64,000 nucleotides of DNA from Ruania zhangjianzhongii. GTDB taxonomy: Bacteria; Actinomycetota; Actinomycetes; Actinomycetales; Beutenbergiaceae. Positions within the stretch are counted from its first letter, which is position 1. The number at the start of each line of letters is the position of its first letter. The stretch covers positions 2,470,882-2,534,881 of the forward strand of contig NZ_CP042828.1 of assembly GCF_008000995.1 (NCBI RefSeq), written 5' to 3'. The notes under the pieces were generated by a model. It was not told the DNA's origin and made no database searches. It saw nothing but the letters and a program-made list of their open reading frames with translations. Position numbers and translations under genes: made by a program. Below, in pieces: positions 50,750 to 58,865 of this stretch.

Positions 50750-51115
50750 ATGATGGCTGAGAAGGCGACGAGCATTGATGAGTACCTTGACGGGATCGAT
50801 CCGGCGTTCCGACCGGAGCTCGAGCGGATCCGTGCGCTGGTGACCGAGGTCGTGCCGAGCGTCGAAGAATCGATCAGTTACCGCATGCCGACACTGAAGT
50901 ACAAGAACCGCGCACTGGTGTACTTCACGGCATCGAAGAACCACATGACCCTCTTCCCTTCATCCTGGGCGATCGAAGAGTTCCAGGACCGGCTGGCGGA
51001 CTACAAGCGGACTGAACACGGGATTCAGTTCACGCTGGAGAAGCCACTGCCCACTGAGCTGATCGAGGACCTCGTCCGGTACCACGCACGCCAGATCGAC
51101 GCCGACCGGCACTGA
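50750..51115 (+). CDS. DUF1801 (YdhG-like) protein
   Basis: The 121-residue protein starts with two adjacent ATG codons. 'IDEYLDGIDPAFRPELERIRALVTEVVPSVEESISYRMPTLKYKNRALVYFTASKNHMTLFPSS' and 'FTLEKPLPTELIEDLVRYHARQI' are a complete DUF1801 domain, also called iron chaperone-like (Fra/YdhG). It follows the SRPBCC gene by 49 bases. It serves as an intact reference for the DUF1801 part of the chimera at 37470-37841. Confidence 0.85.
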   Translation: MMAEKATSIDEYLDGIDPAFRPELERIRALVTEVVPSVEESISYRMPTLKYKNRALVYFTASKNHMTLFPSSWAIEEFQDRLADYKRTEHGIQFTLEKPLPTELIEDLVRYHARQIDADRH

Positions 51116-51161
51116 GCACTCCCCGGACAGGGGTCCACGGAGGAACCTGGAGAACGCCACG

Positions 51162-51650
51162 ATGAAGTACACGATCCCGATCGAGATCGCGCTGCCACGG
51201 GAGAAGGTCGTTCAGCTACTCGAGGACCCCGCACACCGACCGAAGTGGCTACGAGGCTTGGTGTCGCACGAGCCGTTACGTGGTGTGGACGGGCAGGTCG
51301 GCACCGAGTCACGGGTCGTGTTCCAGTCGGGGCAGCAGTCCATGGAGTGCACCGAGACCATCACGCGCCGGGAACCGGCGAGCCTGCACGGTATCTCGGC
51401 GGACCGTGTGGTCTATTTCGCGCGTGAGATCGTTGCGGATGGCATGTGGAGTGCCGCTCGTGAACAGCTGACTGCGACCGGCCCGGAGAGCACGCTCTGG
51501 GTGAGCGAGAACGAATACCGGTTCAGCGGCCTGATGCGAGTGGTGGCTCCGTTCATGCGCGGTGCCTTCATCAAGCAGTCACGACAGCATATGCAGGACT
51601 TCAAGGCGTTCAGCGAGCACGGAACAGACATCCGCGAAGCGGAAGGCTGA
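51162..51650 (+). CDS. SRPBCC-family protein
   Basis: The 162-residue protein begins 'MKYTIPIEIALPREKVVQLLEDPAHRPKWLRGLVSHEPLRGVDGQVGTESRVVFQSG', a START-like helix-grip fold of the polyketide-cyclase-like group. It ends with the long helix 'AFIKQSRQHMQDFKAFSEHG'. GGAGGAACCTGGAG precedes the start. It is the fourth gene of the ArsR cluster by position. Ligand unknown. Confidence 0.82.
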   Translation: MKYTIPIEIALPREKVVQLLEDPAHRPKWLRGLVSHEPLRGVDGQVGTESRVVFQSGQQSMECTETITRREPASLHGISADRVVYFAREIVADGMWSAAREQLTATGPESTLWVSENEYRFSGLMRVVAPFMRGAFIKQSRQHMQDFKAFSEHGTDIREAEG

Positions 51651-51707
51651 CCGCCTAACCCCGTTCGGACGGTCAACGCCGTCCGCGGCCGACGCCTGTC
51701 GCCGGCA

Positions 51708-52136
51708 TCACCCGGCCGGACGGCTCGCCGTCGTCGTGGTGCGCGCTCCGAGCAGCTGGTCGAAGACCTGCTCTCCGGTCGGTTCGAATCCGCAGCGCAG
51801 GTAGAAGCCCTCTGGCCCACCCTCGCCCGGTGCCCACAGGACCGTGATCCGGTCCCGCCCCCGGCTCTGGGCCTCGCGGGCGACCCCCTCGACCGCGAAC
51901 CGCCCGACGCCCCGCCCTTGCTGGTCGGCGGCGACATTCAGCCGCCAGATCCCGCAACGAAAGGCCGCGAGCTCGTTCTCGGGGTCGAAGTTGGCCATGA
52001 CGAACCCGACGACGACGTCCCCGTCGAGGATCGCCCTCGGCCACGCCGTGGGTGTCACATAGGCCTCGGCGACCGAGTGCGCGATCGGGGCGACGAAGCG
52101 ATCCTGACCGCTACTGTCCGTGCGGGAAGGGAACCA
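51708..52136 (-). pseudogene. GNAT acetyltransferase lacking its N-terminal start
   Basis: The frame is open from 52136 to 51708. The acetyl-CoA-binding core is intact: 'LNVAADQQGRGVGRFAVEGVAREAQSRG' with the Q/R-x-x-G-x-G/A loop, and 'FYLRCGFEPTGEQV'. Conserved residues 'SGQDRFVAPIAHSVAEAY' lie before the first possible start (GTG at 52058), and a TGA at 52137-52139 closes the frame above them. Intact relatives begin about 20 residues earlier. Either the 5' end was lost, or translation starts at the GTG and yields a 116-residue protein of doubtful fold. Confidence 0.55.
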
Positions 52137-52321
52137 TCAGGGTCGACGGGACACCGAGGTCACCAGAGTGGGTAGCCAGACGGATCCGTCGCGACATGCG
52201 TCATTGCCCCGATCAGCATGATCTGGATATGTGAGAACGCGGGCGGATCTGGACCAACTGTTTCATACTGACAACAGCGGATTGAATGCTGGCGCAGCCG
52301 ATGTCGACGGAGCGAGCGAAG

Positions 52322-52825
52322 ATGAGTACCTCCAACTTTGAGTTCACCTTCGAGGTGGCTGAACTGAACGACACTGCCGTGGATGCGATTGAGCTCCACT
52401 ATGACTGTGTCGAGTCGACGCACGGACGCACGACAGAGTTGACTCTGTTGGTTCCCGGGATGAACGCGACCGATGCAGCCAGTGAAGCGATCAACCGGAT
52501 TTTGGCTGCTGGGGTCACCGTCCGTCGGCTAGTCGATGATCTGGTCACCAGGACTGAGATTGCCGAGCGTGCGGACGTTACGTCTCAAGCGGTGGGCCTA
52601 TGGGCCCGTGGCGAGCGGAAGCGCGGCGTGTCCTTTCCTGAGCCTTACGTGTATGCAGGGAGCGTCAGGCTGTGGCTCTGGGGCGAGGTGGCGACCTATC
52701 TGCGAGCGGCCCACGTTCCGATCGACGAGGGCGTGCAGTATCCAGGTCGGGCGGAGACTCTCCGGATCGCCGGGCTGATTGCCGACCTTCTGGCGGGTCA
52801 TCGCCCGGTCACCGCTGCTGGTTAG
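52322..52825 (+). CDS. Hypothetical protein with HTH-like segment
   Basis: The ATG at 52322 follows GGAGCGAGCGAAG; ATGs at 52286 and 52301 are alternatives. The 167-residue protein starts with a beta-strand-rich region (NFEFTFEVAELNDTAVDAIELHYDCVE) of about 75 residues. A MerR/AlpA-like helix-turn-helix follows: 'LVTRTEIAERADVTSQAVGLWARGERK', with a wing 'FPEPYVYAGSVRLWLWGEVATYL'. This two-part layout recurs in actinobacterial proteins of unknown role, perhaps small DNA-binding sensors. It has no obvious partner gene. Confidence 0.6.
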   Translation: MSTSNFEFTFEVAELNDTAVDAIELHYDCVESTHGRTTELTLLVPGMNATDAASEAINRILAAGVTVRRLVDDLVTRTEIAERADVTSQAVGLWARGERKRGVSFPEPYVYAGSVRLWLWGEVATYLRAAHVPIDEGVQYPGRAETLRIAGLIADLLAGHRPVTAAG

Positions 52826-53260
52826 GCGGTTCCAGGCTGGAGGGCCTGGGCGACGGCCACCGGACTCATGCCTAGGCACGTCGGGCGTGGCTTCGTCACA
52901 CACGTATCGAATACCCCGGGTCTACCAGCTGAGGTCGCGGCTGGATGAGCGATCCTCTACGGCTGAGTTCCGCCGTCGGAGGCACTCGTATGCGTGAGGG
53001 AGGTCGACGGTGACCGTGATCAGCGCCTGACGCGAGGAGATGCCTTCCGGCTCGAGCGGCCACGACTCGTTGTCTCCAGAACCCGACCGGCTACTCACCG
53101 CGGTGCCGCCAACAGGGTCCGCAGAACGGCCTCGGCTTTGTCCGGCTCACACCTCGCCCACCGCGGCTCCGCCCTTGTCACAGTCGGCCGCATCATCCGG
53201 TCTCGGGTGTTGACGACCGGTTCGCAGGGACGAACCGGTCCCGAACGCGAGGAGATGTGC
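52826..53260. other. Intergenic stretch before the SDR gene
   Basis: The 435 bases hold an ECF41-type promoter (53176-53202) near the right end. On the left is a TCCGCCGTCGGAGG motif (52969-52982) that also occurs at 48961-48974. A short minus-strand frame ending 'EPDKAEAVLRTLLAAPR' before a stop near 53095 might be a regulator tail, but is too short to call. Confidence 0.5.
53176..53202 (+). promoter_or_regulatory. ECF41-type promoter upstream of the SDR gene
   Basis: TGTCACA at 53176-53182, a 16-base spacer and GGTC at 53199-53202 match the form of promoters read by ECF41 sigma factors (TGTCACA with a CGTC-like -10). The downstream site at 54083-54109 has the same boxes and spacing. The SDR start lies 58 bases beyond the -10. 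Confidence 0.65.
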
Positions 53261-54028
53261 ATGAGCGAGCAGGCAACACACCAGACAGTCGCTCTGGTGA
53301 CCGGAGCCAATAAGGGCATCGGCCGGGCCGCGGCCGAACAACTCGCAGCGCGAGGTATGACCGTGCTGATCGGCGCCCGAGACGCCGAGCGCGGCAGTGC
53401 AGCAGCAGCATCGCTGGCCGCAACCGGCGCCCGAGTGCACGCGCTCACCCTGGACGTGACCGACCCCGGTACGGCAGAACGCGCGGCGCGGCAGATCGAG
53501 GAGCGCTTTGGCCGGCTCGATGTCCTGATCAACAACGCCGGGATCACCGGTTCCGGGCAGGTGTCGCCCGATGATGCCTATGACCAGGTGCCGAGCTCGG
53601 TCGATCTGGACATGGTCCGGACCGTGTTCGAGACCAATGTGTTCGGGGTGATCACCGTGACGAACGCCATGCTGCCGCTGTTGCGGCGATCGCCTCGGGC
53701 GCGCATCGTCAACGTCGCCAGTCACGCTGCCTCGCTGGCAATGAACAGCGATCCGACGGGACCGCTGGCCGGCCTGCTGCCATCGGCGGCCTACTCACCC
53801 TCCAAGAGCGCGCTGACCGCGCTCACGGTGCAGTACGCCAACGAGCTGCGATCCGATGGCATCCTGGTCAACGCTGTCGCCCCCGGCTTCGTCGCCACCG
53901 ACAGCAACGACCACACCGGATACCTGTCGGTCGCAGAGGGCGCCGCAGCCCTGGTGCGGATGGCCACGCTCGGCGCGGACGGGCCGACCGCGGGTTTCGT
54001 CAGCGAGCAGGGCCCGGTGCCGTGGTGA
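53261..54028 (+). CDS. Short-chain dehydrogenase/reductase
   Basis: I start at the ATG at 53261 after GAGGAG; a second ATG at 53255 sits too close to the ribosome site. The 255-residue enzyme has the NAD(P) motif TGANKGIG (14-21), 'DVTDPGTAERAARQIEERFGRLDVLINNAGI' with NNAG, the catalytic Ser in 'IVNVASHAAS' and Tyr/Lys in 'AAYSPSKSAL'. The Asn in 'FETNVFGV' is also present. It is probably a carbonyl reductase of broad use. It lies upstream of the epimerase-ECF41 pair and shares the same promoter type, so it is likely part of that regulon. Confidence 0.9.
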   Translation: MSEQATHQTVALVTGANKGIGRAAAEQLAARGMTVLIGARDAERGSAAAASLAATGARVHALTLDVTDPGTAERAARQIEERFGRLDVLINNAGITGSGQVSPDDAYDQVPSSVDLDMVRTVFETNVFGVITVTNAMLPLLRRSPRARIVNVASHAASLAMNSDPTGPLAGLLPSAAYSPSKSALTALTVQYANELRSDGILVNAVAPGFVATDSNDHTGYLSVAEGAAALVRMATLGADGPTAGFVSEQGPVPW

Positions 54029-54082
54029 ACACCGCCGATGGCGGCGCTGCTACTGACGCCGACGGCAGCACGCGGGGCTCCA

Positions 54083-54109
54083 TGTCACAGCCGAGCGCCC
54101 CATCTGGTC
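54083..54109 (+). promoter_or_regulatory. ECF41-type promoter upstream of the epimerase-sigma operon
   Basis: TGTCACA at 54083-54089, 16 bases, then GGTC at 54106-54109. The boxes and spacing equal those before the SDR gene, and several spacer bases agree. The epimerase ATG is 43 bases downstream of the -10. As the operon encodes the sigma factor, this would be autoregulation. Confidence 0.7.
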
Positions 54110-54151
54110 CTGCTGATGACAGCGGAAACCAGAGTTGAGAAGGAAGACCTT

Positions 54152-55084
54152 ATGCACGTGTTCGTAGCAGGCGGGACCGGTGTGCTGGGACAGCGGCTGG
54201 TGGCGCAGCTGGTTGCCCGTGGCCATCAGGTGACCGCAACGACGACGAGCAGGACCAAGCTCGTTCTCGTGAAGCGGCTGGGCGCCGAGGGCGTGGTGAT
54301 GAACGGGTTGGACGCCTCCTCGGTCGGACAGGCCGTGGCGGCTGCGCGGCCGGACGCGATTGCCCACCAGATGACGGCAATCTCCGTGACGCACGCCGGC
54401 AAGCCGGACCTGAAGCACCCGGACCGCTGGATGGCCACCACCATCCGGCTGCGCATCGAAGGCACCGACCATCTGCTGGCCGCAGCCGAGGCAGCCGCCG
54501 TGCCCCACGTGGTCGCGCAGAGCTACGCCAGCTGGAACGGCATCCGCCAGGGTGGCTGGGTCAAGACCGAAGAGGACCCACTGGACCCCGAAGAGGGCAC
54601 GATCGCCCACGCGGGGGCCGAGGCGATCCGGCACGTCGAGGACGCCGTCGGAAAGGCTGACGGTGCGGTGCTCCGCTACGGTGGTCTGTACGGCCCGGGC
54701 GCCACCGACGACCAGGTCGAACTCATCCGCAAGCGCCAGTTCCCACTCGTCGGCGCCGGCACCGGCTACTTCTCCTGGGTGCATCTCGACGACGCCGCAA
54801 GCGCGACCGTGCTGGCCCTGGAGCAGGAGGCGCGAGGCGTGTTCAACATCGTTGACGACGAGCCCGCCCCGGTCAGCCAGTGGCTGCCCTACCTGGCCGA
54901 GAGTGCGGGCGCGAAGCCGCCGATGCGCATTCCTCGATGGCTGGCCCGGCCGCTGGCCGGTGATGCGGCAGTGACGATGATGACCCAGGGCCGTGGCTTC
55001 TCCAACGCCAAGGCCAAGCGGGAGCTCGGCTGGCAGTTGCGTTACCCCTCCTGGCGCCAGGGCTTCAAGGCTGAGCTGGCATGA
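54152..55084 (+). CDS. NAD(P)-dependent epimerase/dehydratase, ECF41-linked
   Basis: The start at 54152 follows AAGGAAGACC. The 310-residue protein has a Rossmann GGTGVLG motif (residues 7-13) in 'MHVFVAGGTGVLGQRLVAQLVARGHQVTATTTSRTK'. Later come 'VVAQSYASWN', 'RYGGLYGPGA' and 'FSWVHLDDAASATVLALEQEARGVFNIVDDEPAPVSQWLPYLAE', typical of extended SDR epimerases. In ECF41 loci the companion gene is a carboxymuconolactone decarboxylase, oxidoreductase or epimerase (COE), and this is the epimerase type. The stop overlaps the sigma gene by ATGA. Substrate unknown. Confidence 0.88.
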   Translation: MHVFVAGGTGVLGQRLVAQLVARGHQVTATTTSRTKLVLVKRLGAEGVVMNGLDASSVGQAVAAARPDAIAHQMTAISVTHAGKPDLKHPDRWMATTIRLRIEGTDHLLAAAEAAAVPHVVAQSYASWNGIRQGGWVKTEEDPLDPEEGTIAHAGAEAIRHVEDAVGKADGAVLRYGGLYGPGATDDQVELIRKRQFPLVGAGTGYFSWVHLDDAASATVLALEQEARGVFNIVDDEPAPVSQWLPYLAESAGAKPPMRIPRWLARPLAGDAAVTMMTQGRGFSNAKAKRELGWQLRYPSWRQGFKAELA

Positions 55085-56013
55085 GGCCGGCGGAGCGCGC
55101 GGAGCAGTTCGAGCAGCTGCGTCCGTTGCTGTTCTCGATCGCCTACCGGATGCTGGGCAGCGTGACCGAGGCCGAGGACGCGGTGCAGGACAGCTGGCTG
55201 CGGTGGGATGCCTCCGACACGACGCCCGACTCGCCGAAAGCATTCCTCTCGGCCGTGGTGACCAGGGTCTCGATCAACGTGCTCAACTCGGCACGGGTGC
55301 GCCGCGAGCAATACGTCGGGCCGTGGTTTCCGGAGCCCTTGCTCGACGACCCGTATGGCGACCCGGAGCGTTCCGCCGAGCTCGCCGACTCACTGTCCAC
55401 GGCGGCGCTGGTGCTGTTGGAAAGACTCAGCCCGTTGGAGCGTGCGGTGTTCGTGCTGCGGGAAGTGTTCCATGTCGACTACGGCGAGATCGCCGCTGCA
55501 GTAGACCGGTCCGAGGCGGCCTGCCGCCAGCTCGCGGTGCGGGCCCGGCGGCACATGGACGCGGGTAAGCCCCGGTTCGAGGCCGACCGGCAGAAGCGGA
55601 CGAAGCTCGCCGAGCGATTCTTCGATGCCTTCACCCACGGCCACCTGGACACCCTGCAGGAGCTCCTCGCCGCGGACGTCCAGATCGTCGCCGACAGCGG
55701 TGGCAAGGCCCCACGATGGGGCAGCGGCGTGTTCGGCGCCAAGAACGTGGCGCGGCTGCTCGCCGGGCTGGCCCCACCCTTCGCCGCGACCGGTGGCATC
55801 ATCGAGCCGCACCAGGTCAACGGCCAGCCGGGCGCCATCCTGCGCGACCGGGACGGCAACGTCATCAACACCCTCGCCCTCGACATCGCCGAGGACCAGG
55901 TCCAGACCATCCGCGCGGTCATCAACCCCGACAAGCTCGGACACCTCGGGCCGGTGGCGGACGTCTGGTCAGTCCTTCGTGAGACGCGGCAGGCCCGCAA
56001 GGAGCTGCGCTGA
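55081..56013 (+). CDS. ECF41-family RNA polymerase sigma factor with SnoaL-like C-terminus
   Basis: The 310-residue protein has sigma region 2 ('LFSIAYRMLGSVTEAEDAVQDSWLRW'), region 4 ('LSPLERAVFVLREVFHVDYGEIAAAVDRSEAACRQLAVRARRHM') and a C-terminal SnoaL-like domain. ECF41 hallmarks are all visible: WFPEPL (82-87) in the linker, a DGDGK-like DRDGNV (256-261) and NPDKL (282-286). No anti-sigma gene is present. The fused SnoaL-like domain is reported to control activity in this family. Two matching TGTCACA promoters upstream are its likely targets. Confidence 0.92.
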   Translation: MRPAERAEQFEQLRPLLFSIAYRMLGSVTEAEDAVQDSWLRWDASDTTPDSPKAFLSAVVTRVSINVLNSARVRREQYVGPWFPEPLLDDPYGDPERSAELADSLSTAALVLLERLSPLERAVFVLREVFHVDYGEIAAAVDRSEAACRQLAVRARRHMDAGKPRFEADRQKRTKLAERFFDAFTHGHLDTLQELLAADVQIVADSGGKAPRWGSGVFGAKNVARLLAGLAPPFAATGGIIEPHQVNGQPGAILRDRDGNVINTLALDIAEDQVQTIRAVINPDKLGHLGPVADVWSVLRETRQARKELR

Positions 56014-56047
56014 GCACACCGCGCCGTGGCCAGAACAGGTGAAGTCC

Positions 56048-56512
56048 TCAGCCGGGGCCAGTACCGGGTCGATCCTTCGGGTGCGGTGGTTGGTGCGGAC
56101 TGGTCTGCGGGAAGCGCCGGCGATCCTCCCGCACCTCGCGAGCCCAGTGGGGGTAGAAGGCATCCGGGATCGGGATGAAGACCAGCACCCAGTACAGCAG
56201 TGGGACAACCAGCAGGCCGAGCAGGATGGCTCCAGTGAGAGTGGTGACCGCGATCACGTCCGTGCCGACGAGCTCCAGCCCGAAGGCATTCCGCGGCAGC
56301 GCGATCGCACCGAAGGCAACGAGGCCGAACCCACAGGTGGGCCCGCCGAAGATGACCATCCGCTCGCTGTGGATGCTGTGGGTAGGAGGGCCCGGTGTGT
56401 ACATCCAACGTCGAGCGCGGTACGAACCACCGCGCCGGGCCCAGATGGTGACGGCAAGGATGATCAGCCCTGCCGCGAGGAAGACCAGCGTCCCCACTTC
56501 TCGCTGCGACAT
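56048..56512 (-). CDS. Small membrane protein of unknown function
   Basis: The 154-residue protein has three to four hydrophobic segments: 'GTLVFLAAGLIILAVTIWARRGG', 'MVIFGGPTCGFGLVAFGAIAL' and 'TTLTGAILLGLLVVPLLYWVLVFIPIPDAFYPHW'. The charged C-terminal tail is rich in Pro and Arg. I recognise no family. It is convergent with the ECF41 gene, 34 bases away. Confidence 0.6.
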   Translation of the reverse strand: MSQREVGTLVFLAAGLIILAVTIWARRGGSYRARRWMYTPGPPTHSIHSERMVIFGGPTCGFGLVAFGAIALPRNAFGLELVGTDVIAVTTLTGAILLGLLVVPLLYWVLVFIPIPDAFYPHWAREVREDRRRFPQTSPHQPPHPKDRPGTGPG

Positions 56513-56586
56513 GGGGCGAGTCTGTCAGACCAGGGCGGCTCCGCCCCGCCGTCGGAAGGGGAGGGGTGGGCCTCCTGGGATGCCGC

Positions 56587-57045
56587 TCAGCGCCCGTAGC
56601 GGTCCAGGCGCTGCCATGGCCAGTCGGCCGCGATCCACTCCACCAGCGCATCGGCGAGCGGGACGTCCAGCTCGGCATGGCTGGCCCGCACCCAGGACTG
56701 CACCGAGACGTCGTCATCCTCCGACGGCGAGGGGTACAGGTACACGCACCCGATCACGTCCGCACCGGCCGGGTCGAGCACCGTGAACGTGAAGCCCTTG
56801 CGCTCGGTGAAGTGCCGGGCGTGCCGCTCCAGATCGGCGAGATTCCGCTCGAGCGAGTACCCCTCCGGCGGCGGCCAGGATCCGTCCGGGTACCCGGGGG
56901 TGGACCGGATGTGCTCCACGCTGGACATCCACGCGGCCAGATCGCCCTCGTTGTGCTGCGGGCCCAAGGGTTCGAGCCGGAACCGGTCGGTGACCAGCTC
57001 GGTGGGCGGGACGAAGCCTTCCGGGATGAACCCCTCTGTTGCCAT
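56587..57045 (-). CDS. GNAT-like N-acetyltransferase
   Basis: Starting at the ATG at 57045, the 152-residue protein reads 'LVTDRFRLEPLGPQHNEGDLAAWMSSVEHIRSTPGYPDGSWPPPEGYSLERNLADLERHARHFTERKGFTFTVLDPAGADVIGCVYLYPSP'. That is the beginning and centre of a GNAT fold in a small actinobacterial group. The CoA loop (Q/R-x-x-G-x-G/A) is not visible, and 'VRASHAELDVPLADALVEWI' stands in its place. Transfer activity is therefore uncertain. It is divergent from a small membrane protein gene. Confidence 0.7.
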   Translation of the reverse strand: MATEGFIPEGFVPPTELVTDRFRLEPLGPQHNEGDLAAWMSSVEHIRSTPGYPDGSWPPPEGYSLERNLADLERHARHFTERKGFTFTVLDPAGADVIGCVYLYPSPSEDDDVSVQSWVRASHAELDVPLADALVEWIAADWPWQRLDRYGR

Positions 57046-57117
57046 GCTCGGACGGTATCCGCGTGCCACCGCAACGCAACGGAAATTTGCCAGCCCCGCG
57101 GTTGCTACGGTCACCCC

Positions 57118-57336
57118 ATGCAGAAGAGACGACCGATGCTGGCCCTGTTCGGCGCCCTGCTGTTCTGGGTGGGCCTCGCCGCGACGGTGATCTTCGCCGC
57201 CGCCGTGATCTACCTCGTGGCGACCGGTTCGAGTGCCGACGGGATCATCTTCGCCTTGACCCTGCCGCCGCTGGTGATCGGCTGGCTGATGGTGCGCCGC
57301 AGCAATGTGCCGTTCGGGGACGCGATCAACCTCTGA
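57118..57336 (+). CDS. Small two-helix membrane protein
   Basis: The 72-residue product has two hydrophobic helices ('LALFGALLFWVGLAATVIFAAAVIYLVATG' and 'GIIFALTLPPLVIGWLMV') and a basic N-terminus (MQKRRP). The start is an ATG, 72 bases from the divergent GNAT start. The function is unknown. Confidence 0.5.
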   Translation: MQKRRPMLALFGALLFWVGLAATVIFAAAVIYLVATGSSADGIIFALTLPPLVIGWLMVRRSNVPFGDAINL

Positions 57337-57364
57337 CGATCTCGGGCCCTCACCTGGAGAGGCA

Positions 57365-58150
57365 TCAGATCAGGCAGAACTCGCGGATCGCGCTGACCAA
57401 GGTCCCGGTGCTGAGGCCGTGCCAGTCGCCGGGGAGCGAACGATGCTCCGCCCGCGGCGCATGGGTTCCCACCCGCGCGGCGAAGTCGGTGAGCAGGGGA
57501 GGGCTCGCCTGGCTGGACAGGGCGAGCGTCGGCGCGGCGACCAAGGCGAGCAGGTCGTCGGTGACCGTGTTCGAGAGGGTGGTGTCGTAGCGGATGGTGC
57601 CGGCCGCCGGCGCGAGCGCCGCCCGCATCGGTGCCAGCTGCTCGATCACCTCGTCCGGCATGCCCTGGAACTCGTGGAAGATCCGGATCGCCTCTGCACC
57701 GTCGCCAGCCTCGACCAGCGTAGTGAGCTGCGCCTCCAGCTCGTTCACCCCGGGCAGCGGGCCCAGCGGTGGCTCGAGGACGACGAGCCGGTCGATCGGG
57801 GCGCCGTTCGCGGCAGCGTAGAGAGCGAGGGTGCCGCCGGAGGACAGGCCGTAGACATTCACCGGGGAGATCGCTGCCGCTTCGATGACGGCGACCAGAT
57901 CCCCGGCCTCGCGGGCCGGACTCCACGGCGGGGTGTCGCCGGAGTCGCCCTTGCCGCGGCGGTCATAGGTGATCACCGTGAACATCTCGGCCAGCGGGTC
58001 GATCAGCTCCGCAGACGGGCTGGTCGCGCGGCCGAAGAGCACAGCGTCCACCAGGACGAGACCCGGTCCGGTGCCTTGGTGCTGCCAATGGATCGGCGTG
58101 CCGTCGGCCGAGATTGTCACGCTCTCGACGGCGGAGCTGGGGTTGGTCAT
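57365..58150 (-). CDS. Alpha/beta hydrolase
   Basis: The 261-residue protein has an alpha/beta-hydrolase core: 'TPIHWQHQGTGPGLVLVDAV', 'TVITYDRRGKGDSGDTPP', and the nucleophile elbow 'VYGLSSGGTLALYAAA' (G-L-S-S-G). A catalytic His is likely in 'LPGDWHGLSTGTL'. The ATG overlaps the HxlR stop (ATGA), so it is the second gene of a two-gene unit under that regulator. The substrate is unknown. Epoxide hydrolase-like and ester hydrolase roles are both possible. Confidence 0.88.
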   Translation of the reverse strand: MTNPSSAVESVTISADGTPIHWQHQGTGPGLVLVDAVLFGRATSPSAELIDPLAEMFTVITYDRRGKGDSGDTPPWSPAREAGDLVAVIEAAAISPVNVYGLSSGGTLALYAAANGAPIDRLVVLEPPLGPLPGVNELEAQLTTLVEAGDGAEAIRIFHEFQGMPDEVIEQLAPMRAALAPAAGTIRYDTTLSNTVTDDLLALVAAPTLALSSQASPPLLTDFAARVGTHAPRAEHRSLPGDWHGLSTGTLVSAIREFCLI

Positions 58151-58818
58151 GACGCTTTCCCTTCGTAGGCCGCATCTGGGTCGAGGGGGACGTGGAAGAT
58201 GCGCACAAAGTCTTCGAAGAGGGAGTGCGGGCCGTCGAGGCTGATGCGACCATCGGCGAGGACCTCCTCGGTGGTGACGAGCCGGCCGAGGAGCTCACGC
58301 AGGCCCCCGTTCGCGTGAATCGTCAGATCGGACGGGTCGGCGACGCCCTCGCCGACCTTGATCTGCGCCGCATCCACCCGGGTGTGCGCTGCAGCCGTAC
58401 CTGCGCGGACCGAGAAGGTGCGGGTGGCCGGCGCCTGGCCGGGAACGAACGCCGACTGCAGCGCCGCAGCCAATGAGGAGGAGGTCAGGACATCACCGTC
58501 GGCCGGGACGAGCATGCGCCGAGCTCCCCAGCGCCCGAGCGCGTCCAAGATCGGCCGCAGGCCTTCGCCGTAGTCCGACAGCGCATAGGTGACCCCGCGC
58601 TCCGGCGCCGCATCGAGCCGGCGCTCGACCACTCCGGCGGCCTCCAGCTCGCGCAGCCGCGTGGTGAGCACGTTGCTCGGAATGCCCGGGTTGGCCTGCC
58701 GAAGCTCGGTGAACCGCTGCGGCGAGACCATCACGGTGCGGAGGATGAGCAGCGCCCACCGCTCGCCGAGGATGGAGGCGGCCTTGGCCAGGCCGCAGAA
58801 CTGTCCGTAGTCCTTCAC
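58147..58818 (-). CDS. HxlR-family regulator with C-terminal sterol-carrier-like domain
   Basis: The GTG at 58818 begins VKDYGQFCGLAKAASILGERWALLILRTVMVSPQRFTELRQANPGIPSNVLTTRLRELEAAGVVERR. This is a full HxlR winged helix with the sensor Cys8 near the start. Residues 110-220 ('FSVRAGTAAAHTRVDAAQIKVGEGVADPSDLTIHANGGLRELLGR') look like the SCP2-type domain often fused to HxlR proteins in actinobacteria. A -35/-10 pair places the transcription start at the GTG, so the mRNA is probably leaderless. It likely controls the hydrolase downstream and itself. Confidence 0.82.
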   Translation of the reverse strand: MKDYGQFCGLAKAASILGERWALLILRTVMVSPQRFTELRQANPGIPSNVLTTRLRELEAAGVVERRLDAAPERGVTYALSDYGEGLRPILDALGRWGARRMLVPADGDVLTSSSLAAALQSAFVPGQAPATRTFSVRAGTAAAHTRVDAAQIKVGEGVADPSDLTIHANGGLRELLGRLVTTEEVLADGRISLDGPHSLFEDFVRIFHVPLDPDAAYEGKAS

Positions 58819-58826
58819 AGCACTGA

Positions 58827-58855
58827 ACCGTAGACATTCTGGTGCAGATTGACAA
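58827..58855 (-). promoter_or_regulatory. Promoter of the leaderless HxlR gene
   Basis: On the minus strand TTGTCA (58855-58850), 17 bases, then TACGGT (58832-58827), with the GTG start eight bases beyond. Good boxes and exact spacing support it. No ribosome site is seen. Confidence 0.6.
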
Positions 58856-58865
58856 CCATGCTTGT

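Noticed and set aside
53095-53160. TetR-like tail on the minus strand ending 'EPDKAEAVLRTLLAAPR'
   Set aside because: Only about 20 residues look plausible; too little to call a remnant.
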